64,000 bases of DNA from an uncultured Sphingomonadaceae bacterium (GTDB taxonomy: Bacteria; Pseudomonadota; Alphaproteobacteria; Sphingomonadales; Sphingomonadaceae), in assembly GCA_947495985.1 (NCBI GenBank), contig CANMBD010000001.1, forward strand, positions 806,001 through 870,000, given 5' to 3'. The position numbers and the translations under genes were made by a program. Of this stretch, positions 45,941 through 55,739 are shown piece by piece. The notes beneath the pieces are model-generated. The model ran no database searches, was not told where the DNA came from, and worked only from the letters and a program-made list of their open reading frames with translations. Position 1 is the first letter of the stretch; each line of letters begins with the position of its first letter.

Positions 45941-47467
45941 TTATAACGGAATATTATCATGCTTCTTCCAAGGGTTTTCCAAATCCTTGTTCCGCAGTTT
46001 CCGCAATCCCAACGCCACACGCCTCCGTGTCGAATGCGGCATAATCACCTCGTCGACAAAGCCCTTTTGTGCCGCGATAAACGGATTGGCGAAGCGATCT
46101 TCATATTCCTTGGTTTTCTCGGCAATTTCTTCTTCGGTCTTGCCGCGGAAGATAATCTCGACTGCCCCTTTTGCGCCCATGACCGCGATTTCCGCAGTCG
46201 GCCAGGCATAGTTGAGATCGCCGCGCAAATGCTTGGATGCCATGACGTCATAAGCACCGCCATAGGCTTTGCGGGTGATGATGGTGATCTTTGGAACAGT
46301 CGCTTCAGCATAGGCGAAGAGCAGTTTTGCACCATGTTTGATAATTCCGTTATGCTCTTGCGATGTGCCGGGGAGAAAGCCGGGAACATCCACCAAGGTA
46401 ACAATCGGAATGTTGAACGCGTCGCAATAGCGGACGAAACGCCCGGCCTTCTTGGACGCATTAATATCGAGACAGCCGGCGAGGACCATAGGTTGGTTCG
46501 CGACCACACCTACGGTTTGCCCCTCGATACGGCCAAAGCCGCAGATAATATTAGCCGCATGGGCTGGTTGAATCTCAAAAAACTCGCCTTCGTCGACCAT
46601 TTTCTGAATGACCTCATGCATGTCATAAGGCTGGTTGGCATTGGCGGGGATCAGGGTATCGAGACTGTCCTCAAGCCGGTCCCACGGATCGGCGGTCGGG
46701 CGCTCTGGTACTTCTTCCCGATTGCTGAGCGGCATGTAGTCGATGAAATCACGTGCCGCGAGCAGCGCTTCAATATCATTCTCATAGGCAACGTCAGCGA
46801 CACTGGTCTTGGTCGTATGGGTCACTGCCCCGCCTAATTCCTCCTGCGTCACGATTTCGTTCGTCACGGTCTTTACCACGTCAGGCCCTGTGACAAACAT
46901 ATAGCTGCTGTCCTTCACCATGAAGATGAAGTCTGTCATCGCAGGTGAATATACGGCACCGCCAGCACAAGGCCCCATAATCAGGCTGAGTTGCGGGATA
47001 ACACCGCTTGCCAGAACATTGCGCTGAAACACATCGGCATAGCCGCCCAGGGACGCCACACCTTCCTGAATACGCGCGCCGCCGCTATCATTGATGCCAA
47101 TAACTGGAGCGCCGACTTTCATGGCATTTTCCAGCACTTTGCAGATTTTTTCAGCATGGCGCTCACTCAGCGAACCGCCGAAGACCGTAAAATCCTGACT
47201 GAAAACGAACACGAGGCGGCCGTTGATTGTACCGGAACCAGTGACCACGCCATCACCCGGTATCTTCGTCTCTTCCATACCGAAATCGACGCAATTATGT
47301 TCGACATAGGTATCGATCTCTTCAAACGAACCCTCATCAAGCAACACTTCGATCCGCTCACGAGCCGTCAGTTTGCCCTTGGCATGCTGCGACTCAATCC
47401 GTTTTTGACCGCCGCCCAAATGGGCCTCCGCGCGCTTGGCTTCGAGTTGCTCGATAATCGTCTGCAT
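45941..47467 (-). CDS. pccB: propionyl-CoA carboxylase beta subunit (carboxyltransferase)
   Basis: 508 aa. Two crotonase-like halves; the first has [18 protein letters not shown], the second [16 protein letters not shown] and [12 protein letters not shown], all typical of acyl-CoA carboxyltransferases. It heads the minus-strand run and partners PccA. Its upstream region (139 bases to gor) holds an AT-rich near-palindrome at 47556. GGGGGA stands just before the ATG. Confidence 0.95.
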   Translation of the reverse strand: MQTIIEQLEAKRAEAHLGGGQKRIESQHAKGKLTARERIEVLLDEGSFEEIDTYVEHNCVDFGMEETKIPGDGVVTGSGTINGRLVFVFSQDFTVFGGSLSERHAEKICKVLENAMKVGAPVIGINDSGGARIQEGVASLGGYADVFQRNVLASGVIPQLSLIMGPCAGGAVYSPAMTDFIFMVKDSSYMFVTGPDVVKTVTNEIVTQEELGGAVTHTTKTSVADVAYENDIEALLAARDFIDYMPLSNREEVPERPTADPWDRLEDSLDTLIPANANQPYDMHEVIQKMVDEGEFFEIQPAHAANIICGFGRIEGQTVGVVANQPMVLAGCLDINASKKAGRFVRYCDAFNIPIVTLVDVPGFLPGTSQEHNGIIKHGAKLLFAYAEATVPKITIITRKAYGGAYDVMASKHLRGDLNYAWPTAEIAVMGAKGAVEIIFRGKTEEEIAEKTKEYEDRFANPFIAAQKGFVDEVIMPHSTRRRVALGLRKLRNKDLENPWKKHDNIPL

Positions 47468-47555
47468 GAATCCCCCAAGATGATTTGGAACTGTGATTTG
47501 GCTACGGAAACGTCCCTAGCCAATGCACGGAGGATTATGCAATCGTCAATAAAAA

Positions 47556-47571
47556 TTAATCGATCAATTAA
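47556..47571. promoter_or_regulatory. near-palindrome upstream of pccB, possible operator
   Basis: TTAATCGATCAATTAA is a 16-base palindrome centred on GATC with one mismatched pair. It lies about 90 bases upstream of the pccB start, in the only sizable gap ahead of the propionate block. A dimeric regulator site is possible; no promoter boxes could be fixed with confidence. Confidence 0.35.
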
Positions 47572-47606
47572 GTTTCTTTCGAAACGGCCTGTGCCGTAAC
47601 GTCAAC

Positions 47607-48953
47607 CTATTTCAACAAGACCAATTCTTCCGACATACTGGGGTGTAAAGCGACAGTGTCATCAAACGCCTGTTTGGTTAAACCCGCTTTGACCGCGACA
47701 GCCGCCGCCTGAAGTATCTCAGGTGCATCGGGCCCAATCATATGCAGACCGAGAATTTTCTCGCTCGTCGCCTCAACGATCATTTTGTAAAGACTGCGTT
47801 CCGGCCGATCCGCAAAAGCATTGCGCATTGCCCGGAAGTCGGACGAATAGACTTTAATATTGCCATATTGTGTCCGCGCCTCGCCTTCAGTCAGGCCAAC
47901 GGAAGCAATCGGCGGCTGAGAGAATACCGCTGACGGGATGCAATCATAGTCAACAGTCCGCGGTGTATTGTTGAATACGGTATCGGCAAAGGCCTGCCCT
48001 TCGCGAATGGCAACCGGGGTCAGCTGAACACGGTCCGTCACATCGCCGACGGCATAGATACTATCGACATTGGTCCGGCTATACTTATCGACCTTGATAG
48101 CGCCTTTCTCGTTGGTTTCGACACCAGCATTTTCGAGGCCAAGCCCATCAATCTTCGGACGCCGACCGGTTGCGGCAAGGACAACATCGGCCCGCATCGC
48201 CGGCTTGCCATCCATGTAGACATCAAGCGTGCCGTCTTCGCGTTTTTCAATCTTGTCGAACGTGCAGTTAAATTTGTAATTTATGCCCTTGGTCATCGCA
48301 ATCTGCAGCAAACGGTCGCGCAAGCTCTCGTCATAACCACGCAAGATCACATCCGAGCGGTTGACGACGAAGACTTCGCTGCCGAGACCGTTGAATATGC
48401 CGGCAAATTCATTGGCAATATACCCGCCACCAGAGATGATGACTGTTTCAGGCAGCTTCTCCAGATGGAACATTTCATTGGATGTCGACATATGCTCACT
48501 GCCCGGAAAATCAGCGACATCGGGCCATGCGCCAACAGCAACCAGTATATATTTGGCAGTCACTGTCCTGCCGCCGGCCAGTTTTACTTCATGCGGCCCA
48601 ACAATCTCAGCGCGCTCCAATATGATTTCGACATCATGGTTATTCAGGGTTTGGGTGTAGGCCGAGTTCAGCCGATCGACATCGGCAAGAATATGATCGC
48701 GCAGCTTTGTCCAATCAAACTTGGCATTTTCCCAAGTCCAGCCAAAATTTTTGCCATCTTCGAGATCTTCGGAAAAATGAGAGCCGTATACCAGCATCTT
48801 TTTCGGCACACAGCCGCGAATGACACAAGTACCACCTACGCGATATTCTTCCGCAACTGCAACTTTGGCACCGTATGAAGCCGACACCCGCGCCGCTCTG
48901 GTTCCACCTGAACCCGCGCCAATGACGAACAGGTCATAATCATATTCCGACAT
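47607..48953 (-). CDS. gor: glutathione-disulfide reductase
   Basis: Reduces GSSG with NADPH, 448 aa. FAD-binding [15 protein letters not shown], redox-active GGTCVIRGCVPKKM (the CVxxxC order and KK of glutathione reductases, not the lipoamide type), NADP-binding GGGYIANEF, and the C-terminal LHPSMSEEL with catalytic His. Pgi lies 18 bases upstream on the same strand. Confidence 0.94.
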   Translation of the reverse strand: MSEYDYDLFVIGAGSGGTRAARVSASYGAKVAVAEEYRVGGTCVIRGCVPKKMLVYGSHFSEDLEDGKNFGWTWENAKFDWTKLRDHILADVDRLNSAYTQTLNNHDVEIILERAEIVGPHEVKLAGGRTVTAKYILVAVGAWPDVADFPGSEHMSTSNEMFHLEKLPETVIISGGGYIANEFAGIFNGLGSEVFVVNRSDVILRGYDESLRDRLLQIAMTKGINYKFNCTFDKIEKREDGTLDVYMDGKPAMRADVVLAATGRRPKIDGLGLENAGVETNEKGAIKVDKYSRTNVDSIYAVGDVTDRVQLTPVAIREGQAFADTVFNNTPRTVDYDCIPSAVFSQPPIASVGLTEGEARTQYGNIKVYSSDFRAMRNAFADRPERSLYKMIVEATSEKILGLHMIGPDAPEILQAAAVAVKAGLTKQAFDDTVALHPSMSEELVLLK

Positions 48954-48971
48954 TATTTGTTCCTTGATAAA

Positions 48972-50465
48972 TCAGGCGGAAAATGCCCGGTTTTTTAATG
49001 CTTCGGTCGAAGCGTCCATTTGGTTACTGTCCCCTGCCAAAAGGGCATTGGCCATTTCCTTGCCTAGCTCGACACCGAATTGGTCGAACGGATTAATGCC
49101 CAAAAGAACAGCATTTGCAAAGGTACGATGCTCGTAAAAGGCAATAAGCGCGCCCAAGCTCCGGCCGTCAAGATCGTCCAGTAATAGGGTTGTTGAAGGT
49201 CTGTCACCCGGATAATTTCGATTACTATCATCGGAAGTTTTGCCGGCCATCAGCGCAGCACTCTGCGCGAAACAATTGAGCAACAATCCTTTATGATGCT
49301 CTGCTGCCAATGAATGGCCCGGCTCAATCACAGCCAAAAATTCAACCGGCACCAGATGGGTACCTTGGTGCAGCAGCTGGAACACTGCGTGCTGGGCGTC
49401 GGTCCCTACCCCGCCCCAGACTATCGGACTGCTATGGCGATCCAGCGGTTTGCCATCTGCCAAAACCGATTTGCCGTTACTTTCCATTTCAAGCTGTTGC
49501 AGATAATCAGGCAACAGCCTCAGTCTTTCATCATAGGCAAAGACTGCACGTGTCTCGCAATTCCTGACCTGGCTGTAATATTGGTCGCAGAAGGCAGCTA
49601 TAACCGGAATATTCTGATCAAATGGCGTCTGTTTGAAATGCTCGTCCATTTCCGCTGCACCCGCGAGCAAGTCGTCGAAGACCTCGATGCCGAGCGTAAG
49701 CGCAACGCTAAATCCAATCGAGGACCAGAGCGAATAACGTCCGCCAACCGTCTCCGAGAACGGCAATATACGGCTTTCATCAATTCCCCATTCAACGGCC
49801 TTTTCGGGCATTGCGGTCAACGCAACGATTTTACCGAATGGGTCAGAGACACCCTGCTGCGTCATCCAGTCCGTAACCGATCTCGCGTTCAGGAATGTTT
49901 CGGCCGTGGCGAAGCTTTTCGATGCTATGACGAGTAGCGTCTTTTGTGCATCAAATCGCTCCAACACGGGTTCCAGAGCGCAACCATCAATATTCGAGAT
50001 GACCGCCGTTTGATATTTTTCATCTCCGATTTTCAACGCTTCGAGCAGCAATTCCGGTCCCAATGCGGAACCACCTATTCCAAGATGGATGATATATTCA
50101 ATTTGTCCAAGCGCACCTGCCTCGATTGCCTGAACCAAAGCTTGCATGCGGTTTTTCAGCAATTGGGCATTTTCAACACTGGTTTCTGCACCTATTCCGC
50201 GCTCCGCTGTATGTTCCGCTGCGCGACCTTCGCTGGTATTTATGGTGATGCCACTGGTCAGGGCTTCAATTTGCTTGGACAGGTTCCTGTCAGCGGCAAG
50301 CTTTTGAAAGACTTCAAGCAAGGCACTGTCCATGTGTGTTTTCGAAAAATCAAAATAGATACCGGATTGTTCGAAGCCGAATTGCTCGGTCCGTTCCGGA
50401 TCCGCTTCGAACAGGTTTTTCAAAGTTGATGCGGATTGGGTTTCAATCGCGTTCCAATGATCCAA
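48972..50465 (-). CDS. pgi: glucose-6-phosphate isomerase
   Basis: Interconverts glucose-6-P and fructose-6-P, 497 aa. Signatures are IHLGIGGSALGPELL, ASKSFATAETFLN, GGRYSLWSSIG and the catalytic QLLHQGTHLVPVEF and FAQSAALM near the C-terminus. The gene starts 157 bases from divergent lepB. Confidence 0.95.
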   Translation of the reverse strand: MDHWNAIETQSASTLKNLFEADPERTEQFGFEQSGIYFDFSKTHMDSALLEVFQKLAADRNLSKQIEALTSGITINTSEGRAAEHTAERGIGAETSVENAQLLKNRMQALVQAIEAGALGQIEYIIHLGIGGSALGPELLLEALKIGDEKYQTAVISNIDGCALEPVLERFDAQKTLLVIASKSFATAETFLNARSVTDWMTQQGVSDPFGKIVALTAMPEKAVEWGIDESRILPFSETVGGRYSLWSSIGFSVALTLGIEVFDDLLAGAAEMDEHFKQTPFDQNIPVIAAFCDQYYSQVRNCETRAVFAYDERLRLLPDYLQQLEMESNGKSVLADGKPLDRHSSPIVWGGVGTDAQHAVFQLLHQGTHLVPVEFLAVIEPGHSLAAEHHKGLLLNCFAQSAALMAGKTSDDSNRNYPGDRPSTTLLLDDLDGRSLGALIAFYEHRTFANAVLLGINPFDQFGVELGKEMANALLAGDSNQMDASTEALKNRAFSA

Positions 50466-50622
50466 AGCATATTCTTTCTTGTTATTTACAACGACCTAGT
50501 AGCCCCGCCTTTTCGATCTTAGCTGTATCCTGCGACCCTTTGATGAACAAGGCCAAATCACCAGCCATCATCGCTAAATACTGTCTCTTGACCGCACGCG
50601 CCATTATCAGCAAAGGGGCGCG

Positions 50623-51429
50623 ATGAAAGATAAATCTACACCGCGCTCTGAAACCGCTGACTTCATGGTCTTCCTCGTAAAGTTGGCTTTATTCGTCATA
50701 ATTTTGCGCAGTTTCATAGTGTCGCCTTTCAATATCCCTTCGGAATCCATGCAGCCGCGTTTGATGGTCGGGGATTATCTGCTCGTGGCAAAATGGCCCT
50801 ATGGTTATTCCAAATATAGCATGCCGTTCAGTGTTCCTGTCATTCCGGGCAGAATATTAGCCAATACGCCTGAGCCCGGTGATGTAGTCGTCTTCAAGGC
50901 ACCGCCCAGCGGCACTGATGATTATATCAAACGGGTTATCGCTCTGTCCGGCGATATTGTTCAGGTGACCAACGGTGTCGTTTCGATCAATGGTGTTGAA
51001 GTCCAGCGCAAGAAGATTGACGATTACATACATGTAGTGTCTGCCAACAGCCCCTGTTATGCCACGTATTTTGAAACAACCAATGCAGATGGCGAACGAA
51101 TTTGTCGCTATCCTCAGTTTGAAGAAACACTACCCAACGGCAGAAAATACAAGGTACTCGACGTCAACGAAGCATCCGAAGGCGACAATACAGAGACCTT
51201 TGTTGTACCAGACGGACATATGTTCCTGATGGGTGACAATCGTGATCGCAGCGCCGATAGTCGTTTTCCTGCAGTAGAAGGACAAGCTATTGGTATGGTC
51301 CCACAAGAAAATCTGGTAGGACGTGCGCTGGTTTCTGTCTTCTCGACCGACGGGTCTGCCGAGTGGATCAAACCATGGACCTGGTTTAGTGCGGCGCGGT
51401 GGGGGCGTATTGGAGAGGGCTTTGAATAA
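50623..51429 (+). CDS. lepB: signal peptidase I
   Basis: Cleaves Sec signal peptides at the periplasmic face, 268 aa. One N-terminal membrane segment (about 15-34). Nucleophile Ser42 in PSESMQP, catalytic Lys103 in YIKRVIALSGD, and box E LMGDNRDRSADSR. AGGGG lies before the ATG. First gene of a lepB-rnc-era operon. Confidence 0.95.
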   Translation: MKDKSTPRSETADFMVFLVKLALFVIILRSFIVSPFNIPSESMQPRLMVGDYLLVAKWPYGYSKYSMPFSVPVIPGRILANTPEPGDVVVFKAPPSGTDDYIKRVIALSGDIVQVTNGVVSINGVEVQRKKIDDYIHVVSANSPCYATYFETTNADGERICRYPQFEETLPNGRKYKVLDVNEASEGDNTETFVVPDGHMFLMGDNRDRSADSRFPAVEGQAIGMVPQENLVGRALVSVFSTDGSAEWIKPWTWFSAARWGRIGEGFE

Positions 51430-52090
51430 AGCGGAATTTCTGGATTGGCTGACCCAATTAACCGGGAAGAAACCCGGTGACGAGACGCTTTACATCCGTG
51501 CAGTCACCCATGGCAGCTTTGGCGATAACGACTATCAGCGTCTTGAATTTCTGGGTGACCGCGTCTTGGGCCTGACCATAGCCGCACAGCTTTACAAACA
51601 GTTCCCCAGTGAACCGGAAGGTAAACTGTCTCAACGGCTCAATGGCCTAGTCTCGGGCAAAGTCTGTGGAGAGATTGCGCGAGATATAGGAATTTCCACT
51701 CATTTGTTACTCGGTAAACAAGCGCGAGATGATGGTGCCCGGCAGAGCGCCAAGGTCTTGGGTGACGTTATGGAGTCTTTGATTGGGGCCGTTTATCTTG
51801 ATCATGGGATGGACATAGCGAAAGACTTCATCCTCAAACATTGGGGCGGACGGATCTCCGGCATGGCGAAGGATGTCCGGCATCCCAAATCCGCGCTACA
51901 GGAATGGGCCGCGGCACATAATCGCAAGATGCCCGTTTATCAGCTGGTTGAGAAAGCTGGCCCGCATCATGATCTGCGCTTCACGGTGAAAGCCAGTATC
52001 AATAAGGTGGGTGAAGTGGAAGCAACGGCTTCCTCGATTCAGACCGCCGAGACAACCGCCGCAAAACTGTTTCTGGAAAAATATACATGA
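51422..52090 (+). CDS. rnc: ribonuclease III
   Basis: Cuts double-stranded RNA, 222 aa. RLEFLGDRVLGL is the RNase III signature (about 38-49), a second acidic site is in DVMESLIGAVYLD, and a dsRNA-binding domain forms the C-terminal 70 residues (HPKSALQEWAA). The start is TTG 51422, eight bases inside lepB, with GGAGAGGG just upstream; the long open frame before it overlaps lepB and has no similarity to the family. Confidence 0.93.
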   Translation: MNKAEFLDWLTQLTGKKPGDETLYIRAVTHGSFGDNDYQRLEFLGDRVLGLTIAAQLYKQFPSEPEGKLSQRLNGLVSGKVCGEIARDIGISTHLLLGKQARDDGARQSAKVLGDVMESLIGAVYLDHGMDIAKDFILKHWGGRISGMAKDVRHPKSALQEWAAAHNRKMPVYQLVEKAGPHHDLRFTVKASINKVGEVEATASSIQTAETTAAKLFLEKYT

Positions 52091-52980
52091 CTCAAAAATG
52101 CGGTGTAGTGGCGCTGATCGGCGCGCCCAATGCGGGTAAATCGACGTTGATCAACGCTCTTGTTGGTCAGAAGGTCGCGATCACCAGTTCCAAACCGCAA
52201 ACTACACGGACTCGGCTGCTTGGTATCGCGATTGAGGATGAGGCGCAGCTGCTCCTGGTCGATACACCTGGTATTTTTGAGCCGCGCCGCCGGCTTGACC
52301 GCGCGATGGTCTCTGCCGCTTGGGATGGCGCGGAAGACGCCGATATCATCGTTATGCTGGTGGACTCGCGTGCTGGTCTTGGCCCCAAAGTCACATCGAT
52401 TGTAGAACGCATCAAGCACCGTCCGGAAAAATTGATACTGGTAATGAACAAGGTGGACATTGCAGCGAAAGACAAATTGCTCACCCACGTCACCAAATTA
52501 AATGACCTGTGCGGGTTTAATGAAACTTTTTTTGTCAGCGCCAAAACCGGTGATGGGCTCGACGAACTCAAGTCCTTTCTGGTCGACGCGATGCCTGAAG
52601 GCCCGTGGCATTTTCCCGAAGATCAGGTGTCGGACGTTAGCGAAAGGCTTTTGGCGGCCGAGATTACCAGGGAACAGGTTTTCCGCCAGCTTCATGCGGA
52701 GTTGCCTTATGCGACAACCATCGCGATGGAGCAATATAAGGAACGTCCAGATGGCTCGTTGGAAATTCACCAGCAAATCCTGGTGGAAAAGCCAACCCAA
52801 CGCGCGATCATTCTTGGCAAAGGCGGTCACCAGATTAAGGATATCGGTGCCAAGGCCCGGGCCGAACTATCCAAAATATTGGGTAAGACCGTCCATCTCT
52901 ATCTTCATGTCAAAGTCAGCGCGAATTGGGATGAAGACAAGAGCCTTTATCAGGATATGGGATTGGATTGGGTTAAATAG
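52087..52980 (+). CDS. era: GTPase Era
   Basis: Ribosome small-subunit maturation GTPase, 297 aa. G1 GAPNAGKST, G3 DTPGIF, G4 NKVD, and a C-terminal KH domain (IILGKGGHQIKDIG). ATG overlaps the rnc stop by four bases. The lepB-rnc-era order is common across proteobacteria. Confidence 0.96.
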   Translation: MTQKCGVVALIGAPNAGKSTLINALVGQKVAITSSKPQTTRTRLLGIAIEDEAQLLLVDTPGIFEPRRRLDRAMVSAAWDGAEDADIIVMLVDSRAGLGPKVTSIVERIKHRPEKLILVMNKVDIAAKDKLLTHVTKLNDLCGFNETFFVSAKTGDGLDELKSFLVDAMPEGPWHFPEDQVSDVSERLLAAEITREQVFRQLHAELPYATTIAMEQYKERPDGSLEIHQQILVEKPTQRAIILGKGGHQIKDIGAKARAELSKILGKTVHLYLHVKVSANWDEDKSLYQDMGLDWVK

Positions 52981-53009
52981 GCGCAGATGTCGAATATTCG
53001 CCGCCTGGT

Positions 53010-54197
53010 CTAGTAACGTTCGATATATCTAATCTGGGTAAAGCTGTTGTCATTATGCGCCTCAACCACACAGTTGCGGCCCCCGGCTTTGGCCTCGTAT
53101 AACGCCGAGTCAGCGCGGCGTAAGGCCATGGCAAAACTCTCGTCCTGGAGTATCACGGCTAAACCAAAGCTGGCTGTTATTCGATCTTCAGGCGCAATCT
53201 CGGGGTGAACGATCATCCCGATCGATAACCTCAGATGTTGCGCCACGATCAGGCGATCTCCCGACGTTACTCTGTCGAGGATTACAATAAATTCTTCGCC
53301 GCCGATGCGCCCTACCTTGCCCAGATTGCCAGTGACTCTCTGTAAAACTGATGCTGCTCGTATCAGTACATTGTCACCGGTTTCATGGCCAAAATTATCG
53401 TTTACCTTCTTGAATTCGTCGAGATCGACAATCATTACTGCGCGGTCTGTCATCGCGTTATTACTGAGCTCTTTGCTGATAAACTGATCCAGTCCACGCC
53501 GGTTCATAAGGCCGGTAAGCGGATCGGTAGTGGTTGCCAGTTGATATTTGAGGATAATGTTATGACCGACCACTATCAGCATCACGACACCGCATGCCAG
53601 TCCGCAAATGGCGCTGGAGGCGTGCAATGCCATAGCATAGGCAGACCCCTGGTAATTGGCGGCAGTATGAGTCGCATCGAGGACTCCGTAAATTATATAT
53701 GGTCGAAGGAAATAGATGAAACATAATGCTGCGATCAGAAAGAACATGATGTTATCCAGCACGCCGCTGCGCTTCTTCCAGAACAGCGGTAGCGCACAGG
53801 ATAATATCAACCCCGCCGTCAAGGATGAGAAGATTGATCGCATGATGATATCAGGGTCAACGAAGCTGAGCCAGAGTAATGGCATCAGTCCAATACCTGC
53901 GATCCCACCAATAGCGATCAGTGGATACCGCGCTTTATAATGTGAAAAAATTGCCAAAATCAGGCCGATGCTGAAGCACCAGAAAAACAGCTTGGCAACG
54001 ATGTCGGAAATAACAGGGTCGAGAAATGGACGGCTGATATCCGCCAGAAAAGCCGCAAGGCCGCAGAGATAGGCCGAGGCAAGCCATCCGGCCATATTTT
54101 GCTTGCGATCATATAGATAGATGACTGCAAACACCGTGGCAAACAATGCCAGAATCACAACCATCAAGCTGCGAAAAATGAGGTTCGCTTCAATCAT
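53010..54197 (-). CDS. membrane-bound diguanylate cyclase (GGDEF)
   Basis: 395 aa. About seven hydrophobic segments fill residues 5-220 and may form a sensor of the 7TM type; no other sensory motif is visible. The catalytic domain (about 230-385) begins TTDPLTGLMNRRGLD and has an intact GGEEF active site. No RxxD inhibitory I-site stands five residues before it (the sequence there is NLGKV), so product inhibition at that site is not expected. It is divergent from the PilZ gene across 248 bases. Confidence 0.93.
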   Translation of the reverse strand: MIEANLIFRSLMVVILALFATVFAVIYLYDRKQNMAGWLASAYLCGLAAFLADISRPFLDPVISDIVAKLFFWCFSIGLILAIFSHYKARYPLIAIGGIAGIGLMPLLWLSFVDPDIIMRSIFSSLTAGLILSCALPLFWKKRSGVLDNIMFFLIAALCFIYFLRPYIIYGVLDATHTAANYQGSAYAMALHASSAICGLACGVVMLIVVGHNIILKYQLATTTDPLTGLMNRRGLDQFISKELSNNAMTDRAVMIVDLDEFKKVNDNFGHETGDNVLIRAASVLQRVTGNLGKVGRIGGEEFIVILDRVTSGDRLIVAQHLRLSIGMIVHPEIAPEDRITASFGLAVILQDESFAMALRRADSALYEAKAGGRNCVVEAHNDNSFTQIRYIERY

Positions 54198-54228
54198 CCG
54201 ATCATTAGACGGAAAAACAGGGTTCTAT

Positions 54229-54320
54229 TTAAGGGACGACAGATACCAATCCCAAAGGTGGGGCATGTCCTTAAAGGCACTTCGTAATCCGTCACATAAT
54301 TAAGCAAAATCGTCCCTTAA
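54229..54320. promoter_or_regulatory. 11-bp inverted repeat in the divergent DGC/PilZ control region
   Basis: TTAAGGGACGA at 54229-54239 and its exact inverse TCGTCCCTTAA at 54310-54320 flank 70 bases between the divergent cyclase and PilZ genes; GTCCTTAAAGG about midway is a partial third match. Such spaced inverted sites suit a shared regulator that bridges or competes at two promoters. TTAA is a half-site of CtrA, but the N7 spacing is not met. Confidence 0.45.
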
Positions 54321-54445
54321 GATAGTAAACAGACAACCGTTATAAATACAGTGTTTCAGGACTTCGATCATAGCAACAATGGCAGCAGCCCTCGCACAAC
54401 AATTGAGCCACTCTTTTTATCCACTTCAGAATAAGGTAAAATTAA

Positions 54446-55120
54446 ATGGTCGGTAATGTTCAAACGGCTGAGTTTGGAGCCTTTAATGGCAGCAACGGGG
54501 AAATCGACCAAGAACGTCGGAAAAAGGAACGTCAGCTCACTGTTTTTCGCCTGGCAAAAATCGTGTCCGGCACGGCTGAAGGTTGGGGTTTCATAAAAAA
54601 TATCTCGGGCAGCGGCGTGATGATCGAGATACATCCCAGCTTTGAAATGGGAGACACAGCAACAGTTGCTTTGACTGATGACGTGGCACTGACAGGAAGC
54701 ATCCGTTGGCGGAAAGACGCATTGGTGGGCATGCAATTCCAAAATGAAATCAACGTCAATGAACTGCTCGCAAGCTTGCGGGTCCATAATAAGTACCAAC
54801 TCTCTCGCTTGCCGCGTGTGCACATGCGGCAAGCCATAGTTTTCAGGATCGGTTCGACTTTGGTCAAAGCCGAAATCTGCGATATTTCCCCCGCCGGAAT
54901 CCGGATTGATGCTGATTATTTATGTGAGGTTGGCAATCAGCTGACATTGGTGGTTCCCCAATTGGGCGACATAACCGGTACCGTCAGATGGCAAAAAGGA
55001 TCAGAAATCGGGATCAAATTTCATAAACGGGTGTCCGTTCCCCAAATTACCGATTGGCTGGCGAATTTTTATACCATGGAAACAAAACCTGAATCAGGAC
55101 ATGGGGCAGAATTGGGTTAA
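54446..55120 (+). CDS. tandem PilZ-domain protein, c-di-GMP receptor
   Basis: 224 aa with two PilZ domains. The first (about 20-110) has RxxxR in RKKER and the NISGSG loop (N/DxSxxG); the second (about 112-205) has RxxxR in RVHMR and the DISPAG loop. Both motifs needed to bind c-di-GMP are thus present twice. No signal peptide and no output domain. Likely reads the signal made by the divergent cyclase, and may act on motility or polysaccharide machinery elsewhere. Confidence 0.9.
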   Translation: MVGNVQTAEFGAFNGSNGEIDQERRKKERQLTVFRLAKIVSGTAEGWGFIKNISGSGVMIEIHPSFEMGDTATVALTDDVALTGSIRWRKDALVGMQFQNEINVNELLASLRVHNKYQLSRLPRVHMRQAIVFRIGSTLVKAEICDISPAGIRIDADYLCEVGNQLTLVVPQLGDITGTVRWQKGSEIGIKFHKRVSVPQITDWLANFYTMETKPESGHGAELG

Positions 55121-55137
55121 GGAATCACCGATTTCTC

Positions 55138-55160
55138 AAAGGATTTCCGCTTCATCCTTT
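55138..55160 (+). terminator. weak stem-loop after the PilZ gene
   Basis: AAAGGAT at 55138 and ATCCTTT at 55154 make a 7-bp stem with a 9-base loop, followed by TTGGG and later TTTTT. It starts 17 bases past the PilZ stop and may stop transcription ahead of the convergent GFA-family gene. Confidence 0.35.
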
Positions 55161-55197
55161 TGGGAACTATTTTTGATAGCTGGTAAGGGATTTTCGC

Positions 55198-55590
55198 TTA
55201 GTTTTCAGAGCGCTCCGAATTGTCTCTATCGCGATCAAAGTGTTTCTCAACTGGGAATGGAGGGAACCACGATTCACGGCGCGCGGTCCAAAGTTCGTAA
55301 GTGGGAGTGAATTGATCAGTAGCATCAAACGCGCCTAAATTTAATTCAATCTCATTCCCGCTGCGTCCGAAAACAGAAGAGCCACACCGAGAACAAAAAT
55401 ATCGCCCTTGGTAGTTTTTAGGTTCGCCTTCTATAGTTATGGCAGACTCAGGAAAAATCGCTGAAGCATGGAACAGCGCGCCATGATGCTTTCGACAGTC
55501 CATGCAATGGCAAATGCCGGTACGACAGGGTTCAGCCTTAACAGTGAAACGGATCGCTCCGCATAAGCAACCGCCAGTTCTCCGAGTCAT
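55198..55590 (-). CDS. GFA (CENP-V) family zinc protein
   Basis: 130 aa. Zinc ligands in GGCLCGAIRF, CHCMDCRKHHG and FCSRCGSSV fit the glutathione-dependent formaldehyde-activating enzyme fold. Family members have varied or unknown roles; formaldehyde chemistry is not proven for most. Stands alone, convergent with the PilZ gene. Confidence 0.88.
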   Translation of the reverse strand: MTRRTGGCLCGAIRFTVKAEPCRTGICHCMDCRKHHGALFHASAIFPESAITIEGEPKNYQGRYFCSRCGSSVFGRSGNEIELNLGAFDATDQFTPTYELWTARRESWFPPFPVEKHFDRDRDNSERSEN

Positions 55591-55739
55591 ACTTTGCCCT
55601 CCTGTACAACCGATCAGAATGGTTGTTGCCAGCGCTTTTAGCGCGAAGGTTTCACAATGTCAGCTTCTGACCCTGATGGTAGAAGATTAAGCAACCGCGA
55701 CTGAAGCGGAACCTGCCAATCAAAAAGCCCAATTCCAGT

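Noticed and set aside
45959..46837. Open frame of 292 codons on the plus strand
   Set aside because: Antisense of pccB, which is fully conserved.
51323..51421. N-terminal extension of RNase III
   Set aside because: Lies within lepB in another frame and is unlike RNase III; TTG 51422 has a good ribosome site.
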